From positions 1 to 14,641 of the forward strand of contig JAJZIE010000035.1 in assembly GCA_021810725.1 (NCBI GenBank): 14,641 nucleotides of DNA. Direction: 5' to 3'. Below the pieces are notes generated by a model. That model was not told the DNA's origin. It searched no databases and saw only the letters and a list, made by a program, of their open reading frames with translations. This document shows positions 1 to 7,119 of the stretch, piece after piece (within the stretch, counting starts at the first letter, position 1; each line of letters starts with the position of its first letter). Origin of the DNA: Bacillota bacterium. GTDB taxonomy: Bacteria > Bacillota > Sulfobacillia > JAJZYS01 > JAJYTV01. The position numbers and the translations under genes were made by a program.

Positions 1-1
1 C

Positions 2-343
2 GCCCAGGAAGAGATCTTCGGACCGGTGCTGTCCGTGATCAAGGTCAAGGACTTCGACGAGGCTGTCGCCGTCAACAACGGTGTCACCTACGGCCTCAGC
101 TCCTCGATCTTCACGCAGGACGTCAACCGCGTCTTCCGCGCCATCCGCGACCTCGAGAGCGGCCTCCTCTACGTCAACGCCGGCACCACCGGCGCGGAGA
201 TCCACCTGCCGTTCGGCGGCGTCAAGGGCACCGGCAACGGCCACCGCGAGGCGGGCGTCGCGGCGCTCGACTTCTTCAGCGAGTGGAAGTCCGTCTACGT
301 CGACTTCAGCGGCCAGCTGCAGCGGGCGCAGATCGACGCCTGA
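2..343 (+). CDS. Aldehyde dehydrogenase, ALDH7-like (3' part only)
   Basis: This is the last 113 codons of an NAD(P)-dependent aldehyde dehydrogenase; the 5' end, with the catalytic cysteine, lies before the window. The reading frame opens with AQEEIFGPV, the conserved ALDH segment whose glutamate contacts the nicotinamide ribose. It continues through GLSSSIFT and TTGAEIHLPFGG to the GNGHREAG stretch and an ordinary C-terminus. The GLSSSIFT and GAEI-FGG patterns resemble the ALDH7 (antiquitin, alpha-aminoadipic semialdehyde dehydrogenase) clade more than the P5C dehydrogenase at the other end of the window, whose relatives end differently. A role in lysine or another semialdehyde pathway is therefore plausible, but the substrate cannot be read from a C-terminal fragment. 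An intrinsic terminator follows 45 bases after the stop, so this looks like the last gene of its transcript. Confidence 0.9.
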   Translation, partial: AQEEIFGPVLSVIKVKDFDEAVAVNNGVTYGLSSSIFTQDVNRVFRAIRDLESGLLYVNAGTTGAEIHLPFGGVKGTGNGHREAGVAALDFFSEWKSVYVDFSGQLQRAQIDA

Positions 344-349
344 GCCGCA

Positions 350-378
350 TTGTGTCGATCGTGTTCATGCGCTAACCT
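350..378 (+). promoter_or_regulatory. Weak candidate sigma-70-like promoter
   Basis: TTGTGT (350-355) and TAACCT (373-378) are separated by exactly 17 bases just after the aldehyde dehydrogenase stop codon. Each hexamer matches only three of six consensus positions. Transcription would begin near 385-390, at the base of the terminator hairpin, so a promoter here would have to read through that hairpin to reach the gene at 458. This is a pattern match only. Confidence 0.2.
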
Positions 379-388
379 AAGGTAAGCC

Positions 389-424
389 AGGGCGTCCCCG
401 CGCCAGCGGTGGCGCCCTTTCTTT
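389..424 (+). terminator. Intrinsic (Rho-independent) terminator
   Basis: AGGGCG (389-394) pairs with CGCCCT (413-418). An inner CCGC/GCGG stem closes a four-base GCCA loop, and the stem runs straight into TTTCTTT (418-424). A GC-rich stem followed by a T-run is the standard terminator form. It lies 45 bases after the aldehyde dehydrogenase stop and 33 bases before the next start, so it separates the two genes. Confidence 0.85.
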
Positions 425-457
425 AGGCAAGCGTCGACAGGACGGGGAGGCGGTCAA

Positions 458-1855
458 TTGTCCCAGGCGACGGAGGCGACCTGGCTCGAGGACGTGCTCG
501 CACAGGAGCACCTCTTTCAGAGCCGGCGGCGCCCTGCACCGCCCGGACAGCGCGTCAGCTGGCGGATCGGCACGAGCGTCATGCCGCTGGGCCAAACCCT
601 GCGGCAGCGCCTGCGGCAGATCGGGGAGGATCTCTGGGCGTTCGCCCAGGCGCAGCAGGAAATCTATCACCAGGCCCTGCAACGGCCTGAGCTGCATTTC
701 GTCGCCGAGTATCTCGATCTGGGCAAACCGGAGGACGTGGTGCGCTTCAGCCAGATGAAACGGCTGCGACGCCAGCTCCCGGCCTTTATCCGGCCGGATC
801 TCCTCCTGGTCCCGGGTGACGAGTTCATCGCCACCGAGATCGACTCCGTCCCGGGCGGGTTCGGCGAGCTCGCGGCCCTGCAGGATGTCTACGCGGCCCT
901 CGGCCAGGACGTCGTCGGTGGTCCGACCGGCGTGCTGGACGGTTTCATGCGGGCCATGGCCATCACGGCGGGAAAGGATGACCCGACCGTCGCGATCGTC
1001 GTCTCGCAGGAGTCCGAGGACTATCGGCCCGAGATGGAGCATGTCGCCCTCGCGCTGCGCGGGCGCGGCCACGCGGTCTATTGCGTGCCGCCGCGCGACG
1101 TCCTCTTCCAGGAGGACGGCCTCTACGTCGAGGGCAGGCGGATCGACGTCCTCTACCGCTTCTTCGAGCTCTTCGACCTGCGCAACGTGCCGAAAGCGGA
1201 CCTCTTCCTCTACGCCCAGCGCAAGGACCTGGTGCGCATCACGCCGCCGATCCGCCCGCAGTTCGAGGAGAAGCTCTGGTTCGCCCTGCTGCACCATCCG
1301 GCGCTCGAGCCGACCTGGGCCGCGCAGCTTGGCCAGGATCGGCTGGCACGCCTCAGGGCGCTGATCCCGGAGACCTACCTCATCGACCCGCGCCCGGTGC
1401 CGCCGCACGCGGTGGTGGCGGGCCTCACGGCCTGCGGCCAGCCCCTGCAGGACATGCGGCGGCTGGGCGACATGGGCAAGCGCGAGCGCGCCGACTGGGT
1501 CCTCAAGCCGTCGGGCTTCTCCGAACTCGCCTGGGGCAGCCGCGGCGTCCACATCGGCGAGGACACCCCGCAGGAAGCCTGGCAGGCGGCGGTGGACGAG
1601 GCCTTGGGCGCGTTCGCGCACACGCGCTGGATCCTGCAGCGCTACCACAAGGCGAAGGTCCTGCGCCACGACTACTACGACTTCAGCCACGGCGAGGTCG
1701 TGACGATGTCCGGCCGCGCGCGGCTCTGTCCCTACTACTTCCGCCAGGGCGACGGCGTTGAGCTCGCAGGCGTGCTCGCGACGATCTGCCCGCAGGACAA
1801 GAAGATCATCCACGGCATGGTGGACGCGATCATGGTACCGGGGGGCGCCGTCTAG
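458..1855 (+). CDS. Conserved protein of unknown function, ATP-grasp-like
   Basis: This encodes 465 residues with no family name I can assign confidently. The TTG start is chosen because GGGGAGG lies seven bases upstream (444-450), and no better start is nearby. The C-terminal half has features seen in ATP-grasp ligases. A VLKPSGF segment (Lys350) is followed by a glycine/serine-rich WGSRGVHIG turn. WILQRYHKAK follows around Gln394, and the protein ends in a conserved-looking CPYYFRQG and IMVP tail. The middle carries an acidic, glycine-rich EIDSVPGGFGELAAL segment, reminiscent of the substrate side of circularly permuted ATP-grasp or glutathionylspermidine-synthase-like proteins. No signal peptide or membrane helix is apparent, so it is probably cytosolic. 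It stands alone between a terminator and a convergent helicase gene, so context does not suggest a partner. An ATP-dependent carboxylate-amine ligase is a guess from fold-like motifs. Confidence 0.8.
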   Translation: MSQATEATWLEDVLAQEHLFQSRRRPAPPGQRVSWRIGTSVMPLGQTLRQRLRQIGEDLWAFAQAQQEIYHQALQRPELHFVAEYLDLGKPEDVVRFSQMKRLRRQLPAFIRPDLLLVPGDEFIATEIDSVPGGFGELAALQDVYAALGQDVVGGPTGVLDGFMRAMAITAGKDDPTVAIVVSQESEDYRPEMEHVALALRGRGHAVYCVPPRDVLFQEDGLYVEGRRIDVLYRFFELFDLRNVPKADLFLYAQRKDLVRITPPIRPQFEEKLWFALLHHPALEPTWAAQLGQDRLARLRALIPETYLIDPRPVPPHAVVAGLTACGQPLQDMRRLGDMGKRERADWVLKPSGFSELAWGSRGVHIGEDTPQEAWQAAVDEALGAFAHTRWILQRYHKAKVLRHDYYDFSHGEVVTMSGRARLCPYYFRQGDGVELAGVLATICPQDKKIIHGMVDAIMVPGGAV

Positions 1856-4800
1856 ACCCTGTCCGCCACCTGGCGCGCGGCGGCGCGCCAGGCCTCGAGC
1901 ACCCGCGCGATCTCACCGTCCCGGTCCGCCGCCCAGTCTCCGGCCCACATCCTGTGCAGGCGCCAGCCGAGCCGCTCGAGCTGGCGCTGCCTGTCGTAGT
2001 CGCGCCGGGTCGGCGCCGGGTGGCGCTCCTGGGCGTCGCAGGCGATGGCCAGGATGTATTCCTGGGGACGCTCCGGATGGCGCACCGCGAGGTCCACCAG
2101 GTGGCGCATCGCGCCATACTGGGGCACCACATCGAGGCCATGGTCGCGCAGCGCGAAGTATACCTGCTCGGGAAAGAACTCGAGCTCCTCCTCGAGGGGA
2201 TTCACCGGCTCGTCCGTCAGAGCCGCCGCCATGGCTCCTTCGTGACGCATCTCGGCGAACTGCAGGAACTCCCGCAGGAGCGCCACGCCGCTGCCTGGCC
2301 CGATCTCCGGGACATCCTGCCGCCGCAGCCGGCTGGCGACCGTCATGCGCCGCCTGGCGCGGGTGGTGGCGACGTTGAGGCGGCCGAGGCCGGTCGGGCC
2401 CCAGAGCAGCGCAAACTCCCGCGCGGGATCGTCGATGCCGATCGCCAGGATCACGCCGTCGCGTTCGTCGCCCTGGACGAGATCGACCGGCTTGACGAAA
2501 AAGCGCTCGGGCCGGTCCTGGCTGAAGAAGGGTTCCAGCTCCGGCCTCGCGTGCAGCCGTTCGCGCAGGGCGGCCTCGATGCGCCTCGCCTGCGCCGGCG
2601 TCAGCGCGACCACCCCGAGCGATTCGTCCGGATGGGCCTCGGCCTGCCGCAGGATGAGGTCCAGGAGGGGCGCGAGGTCCTGCATCGGGGCATCCTGGCT
2701 CTGCGCGCCGCCCGGGGCCGCCAGCAGGACGTGCCTCAGGCCCTCGCCGTGGCCCAGGCGGCCCGGAAAGGTGCGGACGGCGCCATCGTAGACGCGGCGG
2801 TTGGCGAACGCGAAGAGGGCCTCGTCGCGGCTGCGGTAGTGCCAGCCGAGCCGGTAGCTCGGCAGGAAGGCGCAGGCTTCCATGAGGCTGCGCATCGGCG
2901 CTGCCGTGCCAGGGGGTGGCAGCTGGCGCCGATCGCCCGCGAGCACCAGCCGCGAGCCCCGGCTGATCGCCCCGAGCGTGGGCTCGAGCGGCAGTTGCCC
3001 CGCCTCGTCGCAGAGCACGACGTCGAACGGGCGGTGTTCGCCGTCCACGACCTCGCTCACGGCCCACGGGCTCGCGAGCCAGCACGGGAAGAGGGCAAGG
3101 AGCACGTCGGGCGCCGCCGCGAGCAGTCCTGTCAGAGGCATGTCCGCACGCGCCGCCTCTTCGCGCAGCAACCGGGCCTGCTCCGGATGCTCCGCCACGG
3201 CAAGCGCCGCGCGCCGGCGCTGGGCCAGCCGCACCGCTTTGGCGGCCGCCCGCAGCTCATCCAGCTCGAGGTCCAGAAGGCTCTGGCGCAGGCGATCCAG
3301 ATCGCGGCCATAGAGCCCGCTCAACTCCGGCTCCTCGGATTTCGCCTGATCGAGGCAAGCCTCGAGCCAGAGGAACTCGAAGGCCTGCGGCCAGATCGCC
3401 GGATCGATCTTGCGCCCGATGAGGTCGCGGGCGATGTCGAGCGCGCCGTGCCTTTCGAGTTCTTCGCCGATCGTCAGCGCGACCGGCAGGCGGTGCGGCG
3501 TCACCTGGTCCCGCGCAAGCCCTGCGATCAGGTCGCCGAGGCTCTCGAGCGACCGGCCTGCCAGGAGCCGAGGGCCGAGCATCGACGACAGTTTGAGCAG
3601 CGGGGCTCTCAGGGCCTCAACCAGCTCGAGCAGCCGGTCCGCCTCCGGCAGCTCGGGCGGCGGCGAGTCCTGGCCGCTCAAGGACTTCCACGCCGCGGCC
3701 TGCCGCAGCATGGCCCGCACATCCTCCCGCAAGGTCGCGACGCTGACCCGCGGGTCGCGTCGCAGCTCCCGCAGCCGCCGCACGGCCGCACGGCGCTCGC
3801 GGTGCCACGTTGCGAGGGGACCCCGCGGCGCTTCCTGCCCGAGCACCGCCACCTCGGCCGTCCAGACCTCCGCGCCGTAGCGGCGATAGGACGCGTTGAC
3901 GCCGGCCAGCAGGCGCGCCAGCCCCTCGGCATCCGCGAAGGTCTGCGGACGCACCGCCGGCACGAACTCCCGCAGACGTTCGAGCGACGCGGTGAATCTC
4001 TGCCAGAGCCGATGCGCCTCGAGACTCTGTCCGACGGCGTCCGTCGCCGCCTCGGGATCCGGCAGTCTCGCGCTCGCCCAGGGCGACGCCGATCGCCCGG
4101 CAAGCAGGTCGCCGAGGTCGGAGGCGTCCGCGAGGAGGAGCTTGACATGGCGGACGGTGGCGGCATCCATCCGCGCCAGTTCCGGCCTTGGCACGAGACC
4201 TGCCTCGGAGATTTCCTTGGGTGCCCTGAGCAGGCGGGTCTGCATGTCGAAGATGCTCACGTCGCTCGGGCTGCGCATGCGGTGCAGCGCCGCGATCCGG
4301 TCTTCGATGTTCTTCCGGCGCAGCCTCAGGGTCTCCTCGTCGTAGAAATCCCCGTCCGGTGGCGCGGCGTCCCGGGCCGCCGCGACGATGCGCCGGCGCA
4401 CCTCGCCATCCTCGTGCTCGGCGAGGGCGAGGTCGAGGACAAGGTCGCCGAGGCCGCGCTCCGCGAGCCGCCGCTGCACGTCCCTGAGCGCCTGCAGCTT
4501 CTGCGCCACGACGAGCACCCTCTGGCCGCCGCCGACCATCGCGGCGGCGATGTTGGCGACGGTCTGGCTCTTGCCGCTGCCCGGCGCGCCCTCAAGAATG
4601 CAGCTCTCACCCCGGCGCACGGCGTCGACCGCCCGCAGTTGCGTCTCGTCGGCCGGCAGCACGATGCGCCGCGGCGAGGTCTCCCCGGCCGCGGAGCCGC
4701 TCGCCAGCGTGCGCCTCGCCTGCGGGTCTCCCGCCAGGGCCGCCACGACGTCGTGCCCCCCGAGGCGGGACGCCTGGCGGCGAAGGTCGCGCAGGAGGTG

Positions 4801-5451
4801 GGCGTGGTGGGGAAAGAAGTGGCCGAGCACGCTCTCTTCCCGCAGTTCGAACTCCGGCACCTCGCCGGCGGCCGCGCGCAGCGGTGCCCAGGGGTCCTCC
4901 GGGAGGTTGCCATCCGGCGCGAGATCGGCCGCGTCGCCGAGCAGCGCGAAGGCGCGCCCGTGCTCGCGCTCGAGCAGTTCGAGCAGCATCGGGTTCCATG
5001 CCAGCCGGCCGCGGCGTCGCAGCAGGCCACGCGGTGTGGGAGAAGCGATGTCCACCGGCAGCAGCAGGGCGGGCGCCAGGGGAGGCTCCTGCCCGTCCCT
5101 GCGCCACGTCGCGAGCCCTAGACCGAGGTGCAGCGTGTGGGTGCCATACTCTTCGCGGCTCTCGAGCGCACGGTCCCGGAGGACGCGCAGGATCCGCGCC
5201 TCCGGTTCACCGCGCGGGCGCAGGAGGTCCGCGAAGGCGACCGGCCTGCCGTGCAGGAGCTCCCGCAGCGCGTCGCGGTCGATCTCCCCGAGTTCCAATG
5301 CGCCGTCCCCCGCGTCCTGCCAGCGCACGAGACTGCTCCGGCCCGCCAAGTCGTCAAGCCGGGCGATCCAGGTCCGGCACGCGTCCCGCACGAGGGCGGA
5401 GCGCGGCATCGTGCCGCCCGTGAGGCTGCGCGGCCAATGCTCTGCGGCCAT
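1852..5451 (-). CDS. DUF4011/superfamily 1 helicase with C-terminal Vsr-like nuclease domain
   Basis: This encodes 1199 residues on the minus strand. The N-terminal region resembles DUF4011, with LHLGLGLATW near residue 110, APALLLPVDI, then NPMLLELLEREHG near 155. A COG1112-type SF1 helicase follows. Its motifs are Walker A GAPGSGKS (288-295), Walker B LCDEAGQ (Asp815-Glu816), GDRRQLPPPG, GWHYRS near 870, VQGDERD near 995, and motif VI NVATTRARRR with Arg1031. The last ~120 residues match the MTES_1575/DUF559-like PD-(D/E)XK domain: VDLAV with Asp1120, IACDA at 1136-1140, then RDYDRQRQLERLGWRLHRMW. The glutamate usual in the IECDG motif is alanine (Ala1137), so the nuclease may be dead. I chose ATG at 5451 because GGAGG sits seven bases upstream; an in-frame ATG at 5646 would add 65 residues unlike the family. 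Relatives are often single-gene antiphage candidates; defence is inference here, as no other defence gene is adjacent. Confidence 0.9.
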   Translation of the reverse strand: MAAEHWPRSLTGGTMPRSALVRDACRTWIARLDDLAGRSSLVRWQDAGDGALELGEIDRDALRELLHGRPVAFADLLRPRGEPEARILRVLRDRALESREEYGTHTLHLGLGLATWRRDGQEPPLAPALLLPVDIASPTPRGLLRRRGRLAWNPMLLELLEREHGRAFALLGDAADLAPDGNLPEDPWAPLRAAAGEVPEFELREESVLGHFFPHHAHLLRDLRRQASRLGGHDVVAALAGDPQARRTLASGSAAGETSPRRIVLPADETQLRAVDAVRRGESCILEGAPGSGKSQTVANIAAAMVGGGQRVLVVAQKLQALRDVQRRLAERGLGDLVLDLALAEHEDGEVRRRIVAAARDAAPPDGDFYDEETLRLRRKNIEDRIAALHRMRSPSDVSIFDMQTRLLRAPKEISEAGLVPRPELARMDAATVRHVKLLLADASDLGDLLAGRSASPWASARLPDPEAATDAVGQSLEAHRLWQRFTASLERLREFVPAVRPQTFADAEGLARLLAGVNASYRRYGAEVWTAEVAVLGQEAPRGPLATWHRERRAAVRRLRELRRDPRVSVATLREDVRAMLRQAAAWKSLSGQDSPPPELPEADRLLELVEALRAPLLKLSSMLGPRLLAGRSLESLGDLIAGLARDQVTPHRLPVALTIGEELERHGALDIARDLIGRKIDPAIWPQAFEFLWLEACLDQAKSEEPELSGLYGRDLDRLRQSLLDLELDELRAAAKAVRLAQRRRAALAVAEHPEQARLLREEAARADMPLTGLLAAAPDVLLALFPCWLASPWAVSEVVDGEHRPFDVVLCDEAGQLPLEPTLGAISRGSRLVLAGDRRQLPPPGTAAPMRSLMEACAFLPSYRLGWHYRSRDEALFAFANRRVYDGAVRTFPGRLGHGEGLRHVLLAAPGGAQSQDAPMQDLAPLLDLILRQAEAHPDESLGVVALTPAQARRIEAALRERLHARPELEPFFSQDRPERFFVKPVDLVQGDERDGVILAIGIDDPAREFALLWGPTGLGRLNVATTRARRRMTVASRLRRQDVPEIGPGSGVALLREFLQFAEMRHEGAMAAALTDEPVNPLEEELEFFPEQVYFALRDHGLDVVPQYGAMRHLVDLAVRHPERPQEYILAIACDAQERHPAPTRRDYDRQRQLERLGWRLHRMWAGDWAADRDGEIARVLEAWRAAARQVADRV

Positions 5452-5607
5452 CTCGGAACCTCCTTCGCCATACTCCCGGCGGCACGGGCCCGATCCCATC
5501 GCATGCCGGGTTAGTATGCGCGCCGCAATGGCGCCGAAATCGAGGGAGTCCGCAGGCGCCTTTGCCGTCGCCTTCTTCTGGAATGGCACGGGCGACCTTT
5601 CCCCATT

Positions 5608-5625
5608 TGCCAGAGACCTCTGGCA
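5608..5625. repeat. Perfect 18-base inverted repeat, possible operator
   Basis: TGCCAGAG (5608-5615) and CTCTGGCA (5618-5625) are perfect inverted arms around a two-base AC centre. This short, nearly gapless dyad has the geometry of a binding site for a dimeric transcription factor. It lies 161 bases before the nuoA start and 157 bases before the helicase start, so it could act on either gene. The regulator is unknown. Confidence 0.5.
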
Positions 5626-5697
5626 GACCCGTCCAGCCGGGCGCATGGCCCGTGATACGCGCGCCCGCGTTGGGTATCCTGTCGCGTGACGCGGCCG

Positions 5698-5759
5698 GCC
5701 GCCCCGGGGGCGGCGCAGATCCGCCCGGCGGGGATCGGAGGTTCAAGGGAGCATCCCCG
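5698..5759 (+). promoter_or_regulatory. GC-rich stem-loops in the nuoA leader
   Basis: Three inverted repeats follow one another. GCCGCCCC (5698-5705) faces GGGGCGGC (5707-5714). GATCC (5718-5722) faces GGATC (5732-5736), with CCGCC/GGCGG inside. CGGGGAT (5729-5735) faces ATCCCCG (5753-5759) across a 17-base loop. The second and third share bases, so only one can form at a time. No T-run follows, so this is not an ordinary terminator. The nuoA ribosome binding site (5774-5778) lies outside all stems. In DNA this GC-rich such repeats can also occur by chance. Confidence 0.35.
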
Positions 5760-5785
5760 ACCAAATACGGTTCAGGAGTGGGCAC

Positions 5786-6132
5786 ATGCTCGCGCAATAC
5801 TTCCCGCTCGTCATCTATATCGCGATCGCCCTGCTTATCGCGGCGAGCGTGCTCGGCCTGTCGCGCCTGCTGGGGCCGAGACACCCGACCGAGAAGAAGC
5901 TCGAGACCTACGAATGCGGCATCACGCCCGAGAGTACGGTCGGCCCACGCTTCTCGGTCAAGTTCTACCTGGTCGCGATGCTGTTCATGATCTTCGACGT
6001 CGAGGCGGTGTCGTTCTATCCCTGGGCGATCCTCTTGAGGCGGATGGGCACCTTCGGCCTGAGCGAGATGGTGCTGTTCGTCATCGTGCTGGCGACGGGT
6101 TACGCCTACGTCTGGAAGCGGGGTGGGTTCCA

Positions 6133-6145
<13 letters not shown>
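5786..6145 (+). CDS. nuoA: NADH-quinone oxidoreductase subunit A
   Basis: This is a small membrane subunit of respiratory complex I, which lies beside the quinone cavity and forms part of the junction between the peripheral and membrane arms. The product has 119 residues, the usual length, with three predicted transmembrane helices at about 5-28, 62-85 and 92-113. The signature YECGI motif sits in the loop after helix 1. It is followed by RFSVKFYLVAMLFMIFDVE and SFYPWA, which carry the conserved acidic residues of helix 2. AGGAG at 5774-5778 is seven bases from the ATG. It is the first gene of the nuoA-H operon, and its 3' end overlaps nuoB by 13 bases. Confidence 0.97.
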
Positions 6146-6638
<493 letters not shown>

Positions 6639-6642
<4 letters not shown>

Positions 6643-7106
6643 ACGAGATCCTGGACGCCCTGCGCGAGGCGTTCGGCGAGAAGGTCGCGGTGGCGCACCG
6701 CATCGGTCAGACCGCGCTCACGCTGCCAAAGGACGCCATCGTCGATGTCGTGCGCTTTCTCAAGGAGCATGGCTTTTCCATCCTGCTCGACATCACCGGG
6801 GTGGACCACCTCGAGCGGGACCCGCGCTTCGATGTCGTCTACCACCTCTACCACCTGCAGCTGCACGACCTCGTCCGCCTCGTCGTGCCGGTCGGCGGGG
6901 AGCAGCCGGAGCTGCCCAGCGTGACGCAGCTGTTCGCGGCGGCCAACTGGGCGGAACGCGAGATCTACGACCTCTTCGGGATCACGTTCTCGGGCCACCC
7001 GGACCTCAGGCGCATCATGATGCCCGACGACTGGATCGGCCACCCGTTGCGCAAGGACTATCCGCTGACAGGGCTCGGTCCGTTGCCGCCGCTCGTGCGC
7101 GAGTGA
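6639..7106 (+). CDS. nuoC: NADH-quinone oxidoreductase subunit C
   Basis: This is the 30-kDa subunit of the complex I peripheral arm. It has no cofactor and packs against NuoD near the quinone site. The product is 155 residues, a short, free-standing NuoC rather than the NuoCD fusion of enterobacteria. The family signature is complete: ERE-YDLFGI-F-GHPDLRRI (spanning about residues 106-125), then MPDDW and HPLRKDYPL near the C-terminus. The ATG overlaps the nuoB stop in ATGA, with GAGG-like purines just upstream. The gene ends 13 bases before nuoD. Confidence 0.97.
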
Positions 7107-7119
7107 GGGGGGAGAGCAG

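Larger units (their letters stand above)
5452..5785. other. Divergent intergenic region between helicase and nuoA
   Basis: These 334 bases separate two divergently transcribed genes and must hold both promoters unless transcription enters from further away. No convincing coding sequence is present. An open frame continuing the helicase to 5646 lacks a good ribosome binding site and family resemblance. Visible structure comprises a perfect inverted repeat at 5608-5625 and a run of GC-rich hairpins at 5698-5759 in the probable nuoA leader. TATCCT at 5675-5680 could be a weak -10 element for nuoA, but it has no recognisable -35. Confidence 0.7.

Noticed and set aside
377..1813. A 478-codon minus-strand open frame opposite the ATP-grasp-like gene
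   Set aside because: Its translation is rich in Arg, Val and His with no recognisable motif. The plus strand has a good ribosome binding site and conserved-looking motifs.
1954..5121. A 1055-codon open frame on the plus strand opposite the helicase gene
   Set aside because: It is a GC-rich antisense shadow: low-complexity Arg/Gln/Ala/Pro-rich translation with no motifs, while the minus strand encodes ordered helicase motifs and has a strong ribosome binding site.
5589..5612. TGGCACG followed by a TTTGCC stretch, considered as a sigma-54 promoter
   Set aside because: The spacing and the second element do not match the TGGCAC-N5-TTGC pattern.
5452..5646. A 65-residue N-terminal extension of the helicase starting at an ATG at 5646
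   Set aside because: No ribosome binding site precedes it and the extension has no family-like character, whereas ATG 5451 has GGAGG at ideal spacing.
5698..5714. GC-rich inverted repeat considered as a terminator before nuoA
   Set aside because: The centre is a single base and no T-run follows, so it does not fit an intrinsic terminator.
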